DNA from: Deltaproteobacteria bacterium
Lineage (GTDB): Bacteria > Desulfobacterota > Binatia > DP-6
Assembly: GCA_005888095.1 (NCBI GenBank)
Contig: VBKF01000091.1
Span: forward strand, 1-64,000
Direction of reading: 5' to 3'
Length of the DNA stretch: 64,000 nucleotides
Part shown: piece by piece, positions 44,086-51,399 of the stretch
Layout of the letters: the number at the start of each line of letters is the position of its first letter
Position numbering within the stretch: position 1 is the stretch's first letter
Program-made: the position numbers and the translations under genes
Notes under the pieces: model-generated
The model's database searches: none
Seen by the model: the letters and a program-made list of their open reading frames with translations, nothing else
Told to the model about the DNA's origin: nothing

Positions 44086-44274
44086 ATGGCCGAAGAGAGC
44101 ACGATGCAGGTGGGCGACCGCGTGGTCGGCCTCGACATGCCCGGCATCTTCACCGTCGTCGCGCGGCGTGGCCGGTTCGTCGAGATCGAGAACGACCGCG
44201 GGCTCCGCCGCGTGGTGCACGAGGTGGCGCTCCGGCGGGTGAACGGCACGCCTCCGGGCCCGAAGGAGGGATAG
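44086..44274 (+). CDS. hypothetical 62-residue protein
   Basis: Small beta-rich protein: MQVGDRVVGLDMPGIFTVVARRGRFVEIENDRGLRRVVHEVALRRV resembles an SH3/KOW-like barrel. Start ATG 44086 (44104 possible). A strong hairpin follows. Unknown function. Confidence 0.55.
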   Translation: MAEESTMQVGDRVVGLDMPGIFTVVARRGRFVEIENDRGLRRVVHEVALRRVNGTPPGPKEG

Positions 44275-44296
44275 CCTCCATCCCGCCGCCGACGCG

Positions 44297-44328
44297 AGCC
44301 GGGCCGCGCGTCGGATCGCGGCCCGGCT
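44297..44328. terminator. 12-bp GC stem-loop terminator
   Basis: AGCCGGGCCGCG / CGCGGCCCGGCT with an 8-base loop, 22 bases after the small gene. No long T run on the plus strand, so strength is uncertain. Confidence 0.55.
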
Positions 44329-44389
44329 CTTCCGTCAACAACCGTCCCAGCGTCATCGTGGCGAGCCAACCCGCGTCACGACCCCCCGT

Positions 44390-45079
44390 TTAGAATACGA
44401 AGCTGTTGACGAGCCTGACCGAGTCGACCGTGAGCGAGCCGAGCCCGAACATCGCGTTCGACACGGCCACGCCGCCATTCGTCACGTTCGTCGAATCGCT
44501 GTTCACTCGCGCTTGAACGGTCACCGTGTGCACGCCCGTGCCCACATTCAGGAGGATGAAGTTGAAGGTGTGCGCGCTCGTGGTGTCGAGCACCAGCGTG
44601 ATCTGCTCGGGCGTCAACTCGCAACCGATGCCGCCGGAGGCTATGCACTGCGTGAAGATGAACCCGAGGTTCGCGGTGAGGGTCTGGATCCGCTGGTCGA
44701 AGGTCACGCCGTCACCGCTCGTGTCCGGGTAGGCAAATCCCGGTCGGCCATCGAGCAGCACCCGCACCTGCACGCCACCCATCGACGTCGCCGAGCTGGT
44801 GCTGCCACTGCCGTTCCCCTTGACCTGGGTCGAGGTGAACAGTCCCGTCACGAGAGACGGCGAGACGAAGAGGTCCGCGACGTTGGAGGTCTTGATCTGC
44901 GCGGACATCACATTGACCCATCCCGTCGAGCACGACGTCTTCGTCGTCGTGCTGCTGCTGGGGCAGGAGACCGACACCGCATTGATCGCCGCGACCGCCT
45001 TCGAACTCGGCGTGCTCTGCGCCAGCACGGCCTGGTGACCAAAGAACACCAAGCACGCCGTAGCCAACAAAGTCTTCAT
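44390..45079 (-). CDS. secreted beta-rich protein under riboswitch control
   Basis: A 229-residue exported protein with a clear signal sequence (KTLLATACLVFFGHQAVLA, cleavage before QSTP). The mature part is Ser/Thr/Val/Gly-rich, with four Cys that could pair (SCPSSS, SCSTGW, QCIASGGIGCEL), and looks all-beta. I do not recognise a family. It is the only gene in the window behind a ydaO-type riboswitch and its terminator. Genes under this riboswitch elsewhere are often cell-wall hydrolases or osmotic-stress functions, so a wall or envelope role is inference. The ATG at 45079 has an excellent GGAGGAG site. Confidence 0.82.
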   Translation of the reverse strand: MKTLLATACLVFFGHQAVLAQSTPSSKAVAAINAVSVSCPSSSTTTKTSCSTGWVNVMSAQIKTSNVADLFVSPSLVTGLFTSTQVKGNGSGSTSSATSMGGVQVRVLLDGRPGFAYPDTSGDGVTFDQRIQTLTANLGFIFTQCIASGGIGCELTPEQITLVLDTTSAHTFNFILLNVGTGVHTVTVQARVNSDSTNVTNGGVAVSNAMFGLGSLTVDSVRLVNSFVF

Positions 45080-45288
45080 GGTTTTCTCCTCCGCTTTCTT
45101 TCGAGTGCCTGGCACCGCGCCGGCGCCCAGACGAGCAGGTTTCGTTCCGACTGCCGTCGAACATGCCCTTCCCGGCGCGCGGGGCGGCGGAGGACGAGCT
45201 CGCGTCGCGAGCGCAGGGGACCGTGGGCGGCGTCGCGGGGGCTGCGGGCATCGCCCATTGCCCGGGTGCCACCCGATCGAATGCAAAA

Positions 45289-45316
45289 GGGGCCGGGGGA
45301 TCGCTCCCCCGGCCCC
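45289..45316 (-). terminator. intrinsic terminator of the riboswitch
   Basis: GGGGCCGGGGGA / TCCCCCGGCCCC, a perfect 12-bp stem with a 4-base loop. On the minus strand it is followed by TTTTGC. It lies 33 bases after the aptamer and 210 bases before the coding start, as expected of a ligand-triggered transcription stop. Confidence 0.85.
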
Positions 45317-45348
45317 GCGAGGCACGGTCTGCATGATCCCGCTCCTTG

Positions 45349-45481
45349 AACGCCGGCGAAGTTAGCTGGCGGGTTCGGGCCCAAAGAGCGTTTGGCCGCT
45401 TGGCCCGTCCGGGTCTGCTGAGCAGCCCCGGATTCACCCCGGATGACTGGGTCCTCCGCTCCCCTGCAGGGATTAGGCGCT
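45349..45481 (-). promoter_or_regulatory. ydaO/yuaA-type (cyclic di-AMP) riboswitch aptamer
   Basis: On the minus strand the aptamer runs from AGCGCC to GGCGTT, which pair as stem P1. In order it carries TAATCC, GGAGGACCCA, GGGGTGAATCC, CCCGAACCCG, and CCAGCTAACTTCGCCGGCG, then AAGGAG. These are the conserved blocks of the ydaO class (compare the known GGAGGAACC, GGGGUUAAUC, CACCCGACAGCUAACUCCGGAGGC). Known ligand is c-di-AMP, two molecules per aptamer. An intrinsic terminator lies just downstream, so binding should shut off the secreted-protein gene. No diadenylate cyclase is in the window. Confidence 0.9.
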
Positions 45482-46019
45482 ATGTCACGCTATCTCGACT
45501 CTACATCCGCAGGCAGGGGAACCAAGAAGCGTTCCAGAGCCGGGTCGTCGCAGGAGCGGGAAAAAATCGAGAGCGCGGAGCCTCGCACGCTACTTTCCCA
45601 ACGCCGTCCGTTCACGGTTGTCCGTTCGCGCGAGCCGCTGCACGCCACCGGCGGCGCGCCGCTGGCTAGCCTGCTAGCGGATCCATGCCGGATCCGTACG
45701 GACGGACTCGGCCGCGCTTCCGGACATCGTCGGACGAAGCCGCCTCGCCACGCGAGTGAGCATTCACAGATGACCAGGACTCTTCGGCGCGGCGCGAGGG
45801 CCAGTCGAGGATCAGGTCCACCACGGAGAAGAACGGAAGCGTCAGAGCCGCCAGGAAGTCGTCCATGCCCGACGGTATGTGCAACCGGCGTGCCGACTGC
45901 CGTGGGGAAGCATCCACGCCTCGGGGACGGCAACTACTTCCGCTGGCCGCATTCCTGAAGCTGCGCCCGCGCCTCACACGGTGCAGCGCCGCGACTGCGG
46001 CCGGTCCGGCGATCGCGGC
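45482..46019. other. intergenic stretch upstream of the riboswitch
   Basis: About 540 bases with lower GC than the surroundings. It must hold the promoter of the riboswitch transcript; a weak TTGGTT, 16 bases, TAGAGT on the minus strand ends at about 45498. Inverted repeat GGATCC-ATGCC-GGATCC at about 45679-45695. A 66-codon frame at 45866-45666 (minus) and one at 45443-45958 (plus) lack ribosome sites and family signs. I see no convincing gene here. Confidence 0.5.
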
Positions 46020-46895
46020 TCAGCGCCGCCGGCCCGGCGGCGGCAGGAAGTCCGGCATGTCGGCGCTCGGCCGCATCGACCAGCGCGGCGCCCGCTTCTC
46101 GAGGAAGGCCCGCACGCCCTCCCGGGCGTCGGGCTGGGTCCCGCTCCACCAGAAGGCCCGCGCGTCGAGGTCGTCGGCGCGCCCGAGATCGAGCTCCGCC
46201 TGCATGTGCCAGAGCATCCACTTGGTGATCGCCACCGAGACCGGCGCGGTGTCCCGGGCGATCTCCGACGCCAGGGCGCGAGCCGTCGCGAGCAGCTCGG
46301 CGTCCGGGACCACCCGGCTCACGAGACCCCACTCCAGCGCCTCCCGCGCCGCGAGGATGCGGCCGGTCAGGAGGAGCTCCGCGGCGCGCGCCATGCCGAC
46401 GAGGCGCGGCAGCGTCCAGGTGCTGAGCGCCTCCGGCACGACGCCGCGGCGCACGAAGACGAAGCCGATCCTCGCGCTCTCGGCCGCGATCCGGATGTCC
46501 CACTGCATGGGAAGCGTCGCGCCGACGCCGACGGCGGCGCCGTTGATGGCGGCGATGATCGGCTTGCGCACGTCCCAGGCGGCCACCGCGCGCGGCGGCT
46601 TCCGCCACGGCTGATCCGCCGGCCCGCCGCCGCGCTCGTACTCGGCCTCGGCCGTGCGGTCGAACGCCGCGCCGCCGCGCGCCAGGTCGGCGCCCGCGCA
46701 GAAGCCCCTGCCCGCACCCGTCACGACGATCGCCCGCACCGCGTCGTCGGCATCGCAGACCGCAAACGCCTCGTGCAGCTCGCGCGCCATGGTGGGCGTG
46801 TAAGCGTTCAGCCGCTCGGGGCGGTTCAGCGTGACGGTGGCGACGCCGTCGCTCACGTCGAGGACGATCTCGGAATAGGTCTCGTCGGCTGGCAT
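46020..46895 (-). CDS. enoyl-CoA hydratase/isomerase
   Basis: A 291-residue crotonase-fold enzyme: TLNRPERLNAYTPTMARELHEAF, oxyanion loop GRGFCAGADLARGG, INGAAVGVGATLPMQWDIRIAAE and GFVFVRRGVVPEALSTWTLPRLVG with E retained in the second catalytic position. It contains an insert (AEYERGGGPADQPWRK) common in longer members. It likely hydrates trans-2-enoyl-CoAs. Divergent with DedA; the start ATG overlaps that gene's long-form start. Confidence 0.9.
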   Translation of the reverse strand: MPADETYSEIVLDVSDGVATVTLNRPERLNAYTPTMARELHEAFAVCDADDAVRAIVVTGAGRGFCAGADLARGGAAFDRTAEAEYERGGGPADQPWRKPPRAVAAWDVRKPIIAAINGAAVGVGATLPMQWDIRIAAESARIGFVFVRRGVVPEALSTWTLPRLVGMARAAELLLTGRILAAREALEWGLVSRVVPDAELLATARALASEIARDTAPVSVAITKWMLWHMQAELDLGRADDLDARAFWWSGTQPDAREGVRAFLEKRAPRWSMRPSADMPDFLPPPGRRR

Positions 46896-46935
46896 GCGGG
46901 GGAGGGTACGCTTCGCCGCCCCGCGCTGGCAAGGC

Positions 46936-47646
46936 GTGGCTGCCTTGCCCGGCCGCCGACGCGCCGCTATCAGGGGCGTCCTGATCCCGGCGCGACTCCT
47001 CGGCCTCTTCCTCATCCTCGTCGGCGGCGGCGTCGGCCTGCCCATGCCCGAGGACCTGACGCTGCTCGGCGCCGGCGTGCTCGCGAATCGGCGTATCCTG
47101 CGGTTGCGCGACGTGCTCGTCGTCGGCTTCGCCGGGGTGGTGGTGGCCGACTGGATCATCTACCTCGCCGGCCGCCGGTACGGGCCGGGCTTCGTCGCGC
47201 ATCCCTGGCTCGCGCGACTGTTCGGCGCGGCGCGAATGGACGCCGTCCGTCACGCGGTCGAGCGGCACGGGGCGCGCGCCGTCTTCTTCGCGCGCTTCAT
47301 GCTCGGGTTCCGCATCGCGACCTTCCTCGCCGCCGGCACGTTCGGAGTCTCCGCGCCGCGCTTCGCCGTCGCCGAGGCGGCGGGCGCGGCGATCTTCGTG
47401 CCGGCGATGGCGACGCTCGGCTTCCTGTTCTCCGACCGCGCCGAGCGGGTGGCGCGCAATGTCGGCGCCGTGCAGCACTGGCTCCTGCTCGTCGGACTCG
47501 CGGGCCTCGGGCTCTACCTCGCGCTCCGCGCCTGGGCCCTGCGCAGCGGCCTCGGGGCGGACGATCCGATCACGCGCGCAGGGCGGCCTCCAGATGAGGC
47601 AGCACCGCCGCCCAGTCCGCGACCACCCCGAGATCGGCTGCCTTGA
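46936..47646 (+). CDS. DedA-family membrane protein
   Basis: A 236-residue protein with about five hydrophobic segments. DedA landmarks: GVGLPMPEDLTLLGAGVLA, ADWIIYLAGRRYG and FFARFMLGFRIATFLAAGTFGV with the essential Arg pair. DedA proteins are lipid flippases/undecaprenyl-phosphate or proton-linked transporters. The start is uncertain: GTG 46936 is chosen, ATG 46894 and TTG 46945 are in frame. The 26-residue Pro-rich tail overlaps the 3' end of the opposite ETF gene by 77 bases. Confidence 0.82.
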   Translation: MAALPGRRRAAIRGVLIPARLLGLFLILVGGGVGLPMPEDLTLLGAGVLANRRILRLRDVLVVGFAGVVVADWIIYLAGRRYGPGFVAHPWLARLFGAARMDAVRHAVERHGARAVFFARFMLGFRIATFLAAGTFGVSAPRFAVAEAAGAAIFVPAMATLGFLFSDRAERVARNVGAVQHWLLLVGLAGLGLYLALRAWALRSGLGADDPITRAGRPPDEAAPPPSPRPPRDRLP

Positions 47647-49372
47647 AGATCGGCGCCTTCGGGTTCTTGTTGACCGCCACGATGGTGGCCGCGCGGCGGA
47701 GCCCGACGAGATGCTCCATGGCGCCGCTCACGCCGAGCGCCACGTAGAGCCGCGGCGAGATGGCGCGGCCGGTGAGGCCCACCTGGTACTGCTTCGGCAG
47801 CCAGCCCGCGTCAGTGACCTCGCGGGTGGCCCCGATCGCCGCGCCGAGCCGCTCGGCGACCTGCCCGATGGCCGGCAGCGCCGCGGGGCCGCCGATGCCC
47901 TTGCCAACCCCCAGGACGACGGCCGCGGAGTCGAGTGCGGCCGCGGTGTCGGGGAGGAGCTCCCGGCGTACCACCTCCACCCGGGGTGCGGCAGTCGGCA
48001 CCAGGATCTTCTCCACGACGGCGCGCCGGGCGGCGTCCGGCTCGGCAGACCGCAGCATCCCCGGGCGTACGGTCGCCATCTCGGGACGCGTGCGTGACAG
48101 GATGGGCGCCACGATGGTGCCGCCGAAGGCCGGCTTGTGCTGCCGCACCCGGCCCTCGGCGTCGAGGTCGAGGTCGATCGCATCGCCCGTGAGCCCGAGG
48201 CCGAGGCGCGCCGCAACGCGGGGGGCCAGGTCTCGCCCGAGCGCGGTCGAGCCGAGCAGCACGAGGCGCGGTGCCCGCGCGCGAATGGCCTCGGCCAGCA
48301 CCGCGGCGTGCGCGTCCGTCGTGTAGGGGTCGAGCCCGGGCCCCTCGGCGACCAGCACGCGGTCGGCGCCGGCAGCCGCAAGCGCCGGGGCCTCGGCGGC
48401 GCCGCGGCCGATCACCAGCGCCTCGACGGGCCCCCCGAGGTCCACCGCCAGCACGGCCGCCTTGGCGAGCAGCTCCGCCGTGACCGGACGAACACCCCGC
48501 GGGCCAAACTCGGCCACGACCCACACCGCAGCCCCTGCCCCGGGCGTCCGCACGGGCAGCCGCGGTCGCTTCTCCGGCGCGCCACCGAGGACGCCGAGGT
48601 CGCGCAGGCGCTCGCCGAGAGTCCGCGCGAGCGCCTCGGGCGAGTCGCCGGCCAGCACCTCTCCCCGCCGTGCCACCTCGACGTGCTCGATCGCCGCCAC
48701 CTCGGTCGGCGAGCCCGCGAGCCCGACGTCGCCGGGGGCGAGCCCGAGGTCGGCCACGCCCAGGGTGGCGATCGGCTTGGTGGCCGCGGCCTCGCGCTCG
48801 GCCTTGGTCGGGAAGCGCTCCTCGGCCAGGTCCTCGGCCGCCGTGACGACGGCGGGCAGCTGACCCGCGAGCGTCTCGAAGCCGTCGTCGGCCTCCCGCT
48901 CCGCGGTGAACCGGCGCGTGGCGGGGTCGACGCTCAGGCGGCGCGCGGCGGTCACCTGCGGCCAGCCGAGCAGCTCGGCCACCTCCGGGCCCACCTGCCC
49001 GGTCTCGGCATCCACGCTGGCGCGGCCGAGGAGGACGACGTCGGGCGCCTCGCGCCGGAGCGCCGCCGACAGCGCCCGCGCGGTGGCGAGCGTGTCGGAC
49101 CCCGCGAGCAGAGGGTCGAGCAGGTGAATCGCCCGGTCGGCGCCGAGCGCCAGGCAGTGAACGAGGCCGTCGCGCGCCGCAGGCGGCCCCATGGTGAGCG
49201 CCACCACCTCGCCGCCGTGCGTCCGGCGCAGCGCCAGGGCGGCGCCGAGCGCCCGCACGTCGAACGAGCTCGCCTCTCCCGGCACCCCCTCCCGCACCAG
49301 CCGCCGGGTCCCGGGGTCGAAGCGGAGGGCGGAGAGCACGGGCACGTACTTGACGCAGACGACGATCCGCAT
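47570..49372 (-). CDS. fused electron transfer flavoprotein (EtfB-EtfA)
   Basis: A 600-residue single chain joining both ETF subunits, normally separate. Residues about 1-255 are EtfB: IVVCVKYVP, DVRALGAALALRR, GADRAIHLLD, VDAETGQVGPEVAELLG, LAGSPTEVA. About 275-600 are EtfA: VWVVAEFGPRGVRPVTAELLAKA, the FAD region GGTIVAPILSRTRPEMATVRPGM, and VVLGVGKGIGG, YQVGLTGRAISPRLYVALGVSGAMEHLVG, IVAVNKNPKAPIFKAADLGVVAD. It accepts electrons from flavoprotein dehydrogenases. Twelve bases upstream is a GlcD-type oxidoreductase, its likely partner. It may be a bifurcating type, but the NADH-binding residues cannot be decided by eye. Confidence 0.92.
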   Translation of the reverse strand: MRIVVCVKYVPVLSALRFDPGTRRLVREGVPGEASSFDVRALGAALALRRTHGGEVVALTMGPPAARDGLVHCLALGADRAIHLLDPLLAGSDTLATARALSAALRREAPDVVLLGRASVDAETGQVGPEVAELLGWPQVTAARRLSVDPATRRFTAEREADDGFETLAGQLPAVVTAAEDLAEERFPTKAEREAAATKPIATLGVADLGLAPGDVGLAGSPTEVAAIEHVEVARRGEVLAGDSPEALARTLGERLRDLGVLGGAPEKRPRLPVRTPGAGAAVWVVAEFGPRGVRPVTAELLAKAAVLAVDLGGPVEALVIGRGAAEAPALAAAGADRVLVAEGPGLDPYTTDAHAAVLAEAIRARAPRLVLLGSTALGRDLAPRVAARLGLGLTGDAIDLDLDAEGRVRQHKPAFGGTIVAPILSRTRPEMATVRPGMLRSAEPDAARRAVVEKILVPTAAPRVEVVRRELLPDTAAALDSAAVVLGVGKGIGGPAALPAIGQVAERLGAAIGATREVTDAGWLPKQYQVGLTGRAISPRLYVALGVSGAMEHLVGLRRAATIVAVNKNPKAPIFKAADLGVVADWAAVLPHLEAALRA

Positions 49373-49384
49373 GCGCCCCGCCTT

Positions 49385-50743
49385 TCACCACATCTTGCCC
49401 GGATTGAGAATGCCGCGCGGGTCGAAGACGTCCTTGATCGCCCGCATGAGCTCGAGCGCTTCGCCGTGCTCGCGCGCGGCGTAGCGCCGGTTGCCGATTC
49501 CCATGCCGTGCTCGCCGGAGCACGACCCGCCGAGATCGAGCGCCGCCTCGACGAGCGCGTCGCGCACCGCCTCCGCCTCCGCCCGCTCCGCCTCGGTGGC
49601 ACGGAGGAGGACGTGGATGATGCCGATGCCCACGTGCCCGAAGAGGTGGACCTCGAGACGCCGCGCGCTGGCAACCGCCGCCGCGCGCCCGACGAGCTCC
49701 GGGAGCGCGCCGATGGGGATGGCCAGGTCCGCGCGGACGGTCGCCGCACCCGGTCCGAGCGCCTCGATGGCGCGCGTCGCCTGCTCCCGGATGTCCCAGG
49801 GGCTGCCGCCGGGGAGCGCGAGCGGCGACCCGCCGGCACCGGCCATCACCTCCTCCGCCGCGGCCCAGGTCTCGCCGACGCCCGCCTCGCTGCCGTGCAC
49901 CTCGACCAGCAGGCAAGACGTCTCGGCGAGCCCGAACCCGCCGAGGCGGTTCAGCGCGCGGACCGTGCGCTCGTCGAGGAACTCGACGGCGGCGAGGTCG
50001 ATGCCGAAGCGGATCAGGTCCGCGGTCGCCCGCGCCGCGGCCCGCGCCTCCGGGAAGCCGAACCCGCCCTGCCGGCGGGCGGCGGGCAGCCCGGCCAGCG
50101 CGAGCGTCAGCTCGGTGGCGATCGCCAGCGTCCCCTCGGAGCCGACGAGCAGGCCGAGTAGGTGATAACCCGAAGCGCTCTTGCGGCAGCGGTTGCCGAG
50201 GCGCAGGACCCGCCCCGTGCCGCTGACCACCGTCGCCGCGCGCACGTGGTCCCGCGTCCCGCCGTACCTGACCGAGTAGATGCCGCTCGCGTTGTTGGCG
50301 ACCATGCCGCCGACGGTGGCGAGCTCCGCGCTCCCGCCCGGCGACGGCGGGAAGAAGAGCCCATGCGGGCGGAGCCGGCGGTTGAGCGCGGCGTAGACGA
50401 CGCCCGGCTGCACGTCCACCTGGAGGTCCGCGGGGCGCACGGCAACGACCTCCGCCATGCGCGTGCAGTCGAGCACGATGCCGCCGCGGACGGGGATGGG
50501 GTTTCCCTCGAGGCTCGAGCCCGCGCCGCGCGCCGTCAGCGGGACGGCGTGCTCGTACGCCAGGCGGACGACGGCGGCGACCTCGTCGGTCGAGAGCGGC
50601 CAGACGACCACATCGGGCGGCGCGCCGGGCAGCGACGAGGCGTCGCGCGACGCGGCCTCGAGATCGGCGGGGCGGCTCGAGCATCGCCCCGGCAGAAGCT
50701 CCTCGAGCGCGCGGAGCACGGCCGGGTCGGTGCCGGGCGCCAT
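49385..50743 (-). CDS. FAD-linked 2-hydroxyacid dehydrogenase (GlcD/D-lactate type)
   Basis: A 452-residue flavoprotein of the GlcD family. FAD domain: PLSTDEVAAVVRLAYEHAVPLTARGAGSSLEG, GLFFPPSPGGSAELATVGGMVANNASGIYSVRYGGTRDHV and GSEGTLAIATELTL. C-terminal cap: VHLFGHVGIGIIHVLLRA, GSCSGEHGMGIGNRRYAAREHG and VFDPRGILNPGKMW. The His/Glu pair of the active site is present. Likely oxidises D-lactate, glycolate or another 2-hydroxyacid and passes electrons to the adjacent fused ETF, as in known Ldh-EtfAB complexes. First gene of the pair. Confidence 0.9.
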   Translation of the reverse strand: MAPGTDPAVLRALEELLPGRCSSRPADLEAASRDASSLPGAPPDVVVWPLSTDEVAAVVRLAYEHAVPLTARGAGSSLEGNPIPVRGGIVLDCTRMAEVVAVRPADLQVDVQPGVVYAALNRRLRPHGLFFPPSPGGSAELATVGGMVANNASGIYSVRYGGTRDHVRAATVVSGTGRVLRLGNRCRKSASGYHLLGLLVGSEGTLAIATELTLALAGLPAARRQGGFGFPEARAAARATADLIRFGIDLAAVEFLDERTVRALNRLGGFGLAETSCLLVEVHGSEAGVGETWAAAEEVMAGAGGSPLALPGGSPWDIREQATRAIEALGPGAATVRADLAIPIGALPELVGRAAAVASARRLEVHLFGHVGIGIIHVLLRATEAERAEAEAVRDALVEAALDLGGSCSGEHGMGIGNRRYAAREHGEALELMRAIKDVFDPRGILNPGKMW

Positions 50744-50791
50744 CCGTCCCCCGGCTTACCCCCTGTAACGCCGGGGGAACAAGTGCGCGTT

Positions 50792-51244
50792 TCAGAAATG
50801 GAACTCGACGACGAGACGGAGCACGTCGGCGGTGCCCTTGAACGGGCCGCGCTTCTCCTCGTCGTAGGCCGCGCACGCGGTCCAGCCGCCGCGCGGCCGG
50901 CCGAGGAGGTCGAGGGCGACGATCCGATCCCGGTTGACGGGATCGACGAAGCGCGGCGGGTCGGTGTCGAAGTCGTCGGCATAGCCGTCGGGGATGCTGA
51001 TCCTGTGGGGAAGCAGCGATACCGCGCCAGGCCGCGGTGGGGGCGTAACGGTGAGCGGAGCCACGCTCGCAGACTGCTCGCGCGTCGCTTCGGCCGCCGC
51101 GACGCCGAACGCCATGGCGCTCACGAGTGGCAGGACCAGCTGAGCCTCGTTCTCGGCGAGGACGATCGGCGCGATCAGCGCCTGCGCCGTCAGCAGCGCC
51201 GCGAGGGCGTTGCGCGCTGCGGGATAGCGAGGCGCGGGGCTCAT
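50792..51244 (-). CDS. hypothetical exported protein
   Basis: A 150-residue protein with a hydrophobic segment (AALLTAQALIAPIVLAENEA) that may be a signal sequence, a second one (LVLPLVSAMAFGVAAA), and a C-terminus ending in VVEFHF, which resembles the end of an outer-membrane strand. The ATG at 51244 is used; a much longer upstream frame overlaps the hybrid kinase gene. No family recognised. Confidence 0.5.
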   Translation of the reverse strand: MSPAPRYPAARNALAALLTAQALIAPIVLAENEAQLVLPLVSAMAFGVAAAEATREQSASVAPLTVTPPPRPGAVSLLPHRISIPDGYADDFDTDPPRFVDPVNRDRIVALDLLGRPRGGWTACAAYDEEKRGPFKGTADVLRLVVEFHF

Positions 51245-51399
51245 AAAAGCAAGTGGCGTACCGCGTAGGACCGCGCCGTGCGCGACGGCCGAATTGCAGC
51301 GGCGTCGCATCTTGCAGCGCCACGGCGCCGGTGTGAGGTGCGCGATCGCCGCCGCGTCGAGCGAGGAGCTCGCGACGGCGTCGTCGCGGCCGGACGAGC

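Noticed and set aside
45666-45866. 66-codon minus-strand frame (MDDFLAALTLPFFSVV...)
   Set aside because: It has a short hydrophobic start but no ribosome site or recognisable family. Kept only as a remark in the intergenic entry.
45443-45958. 171-codon plus-strand frame in the gap upstream of the riboswitch
   Set aside because: It overlaps the riboswitch on the other strand, lacks a ribosome site and has Arg/Pro/Ser composition typical of a non-coding frame.
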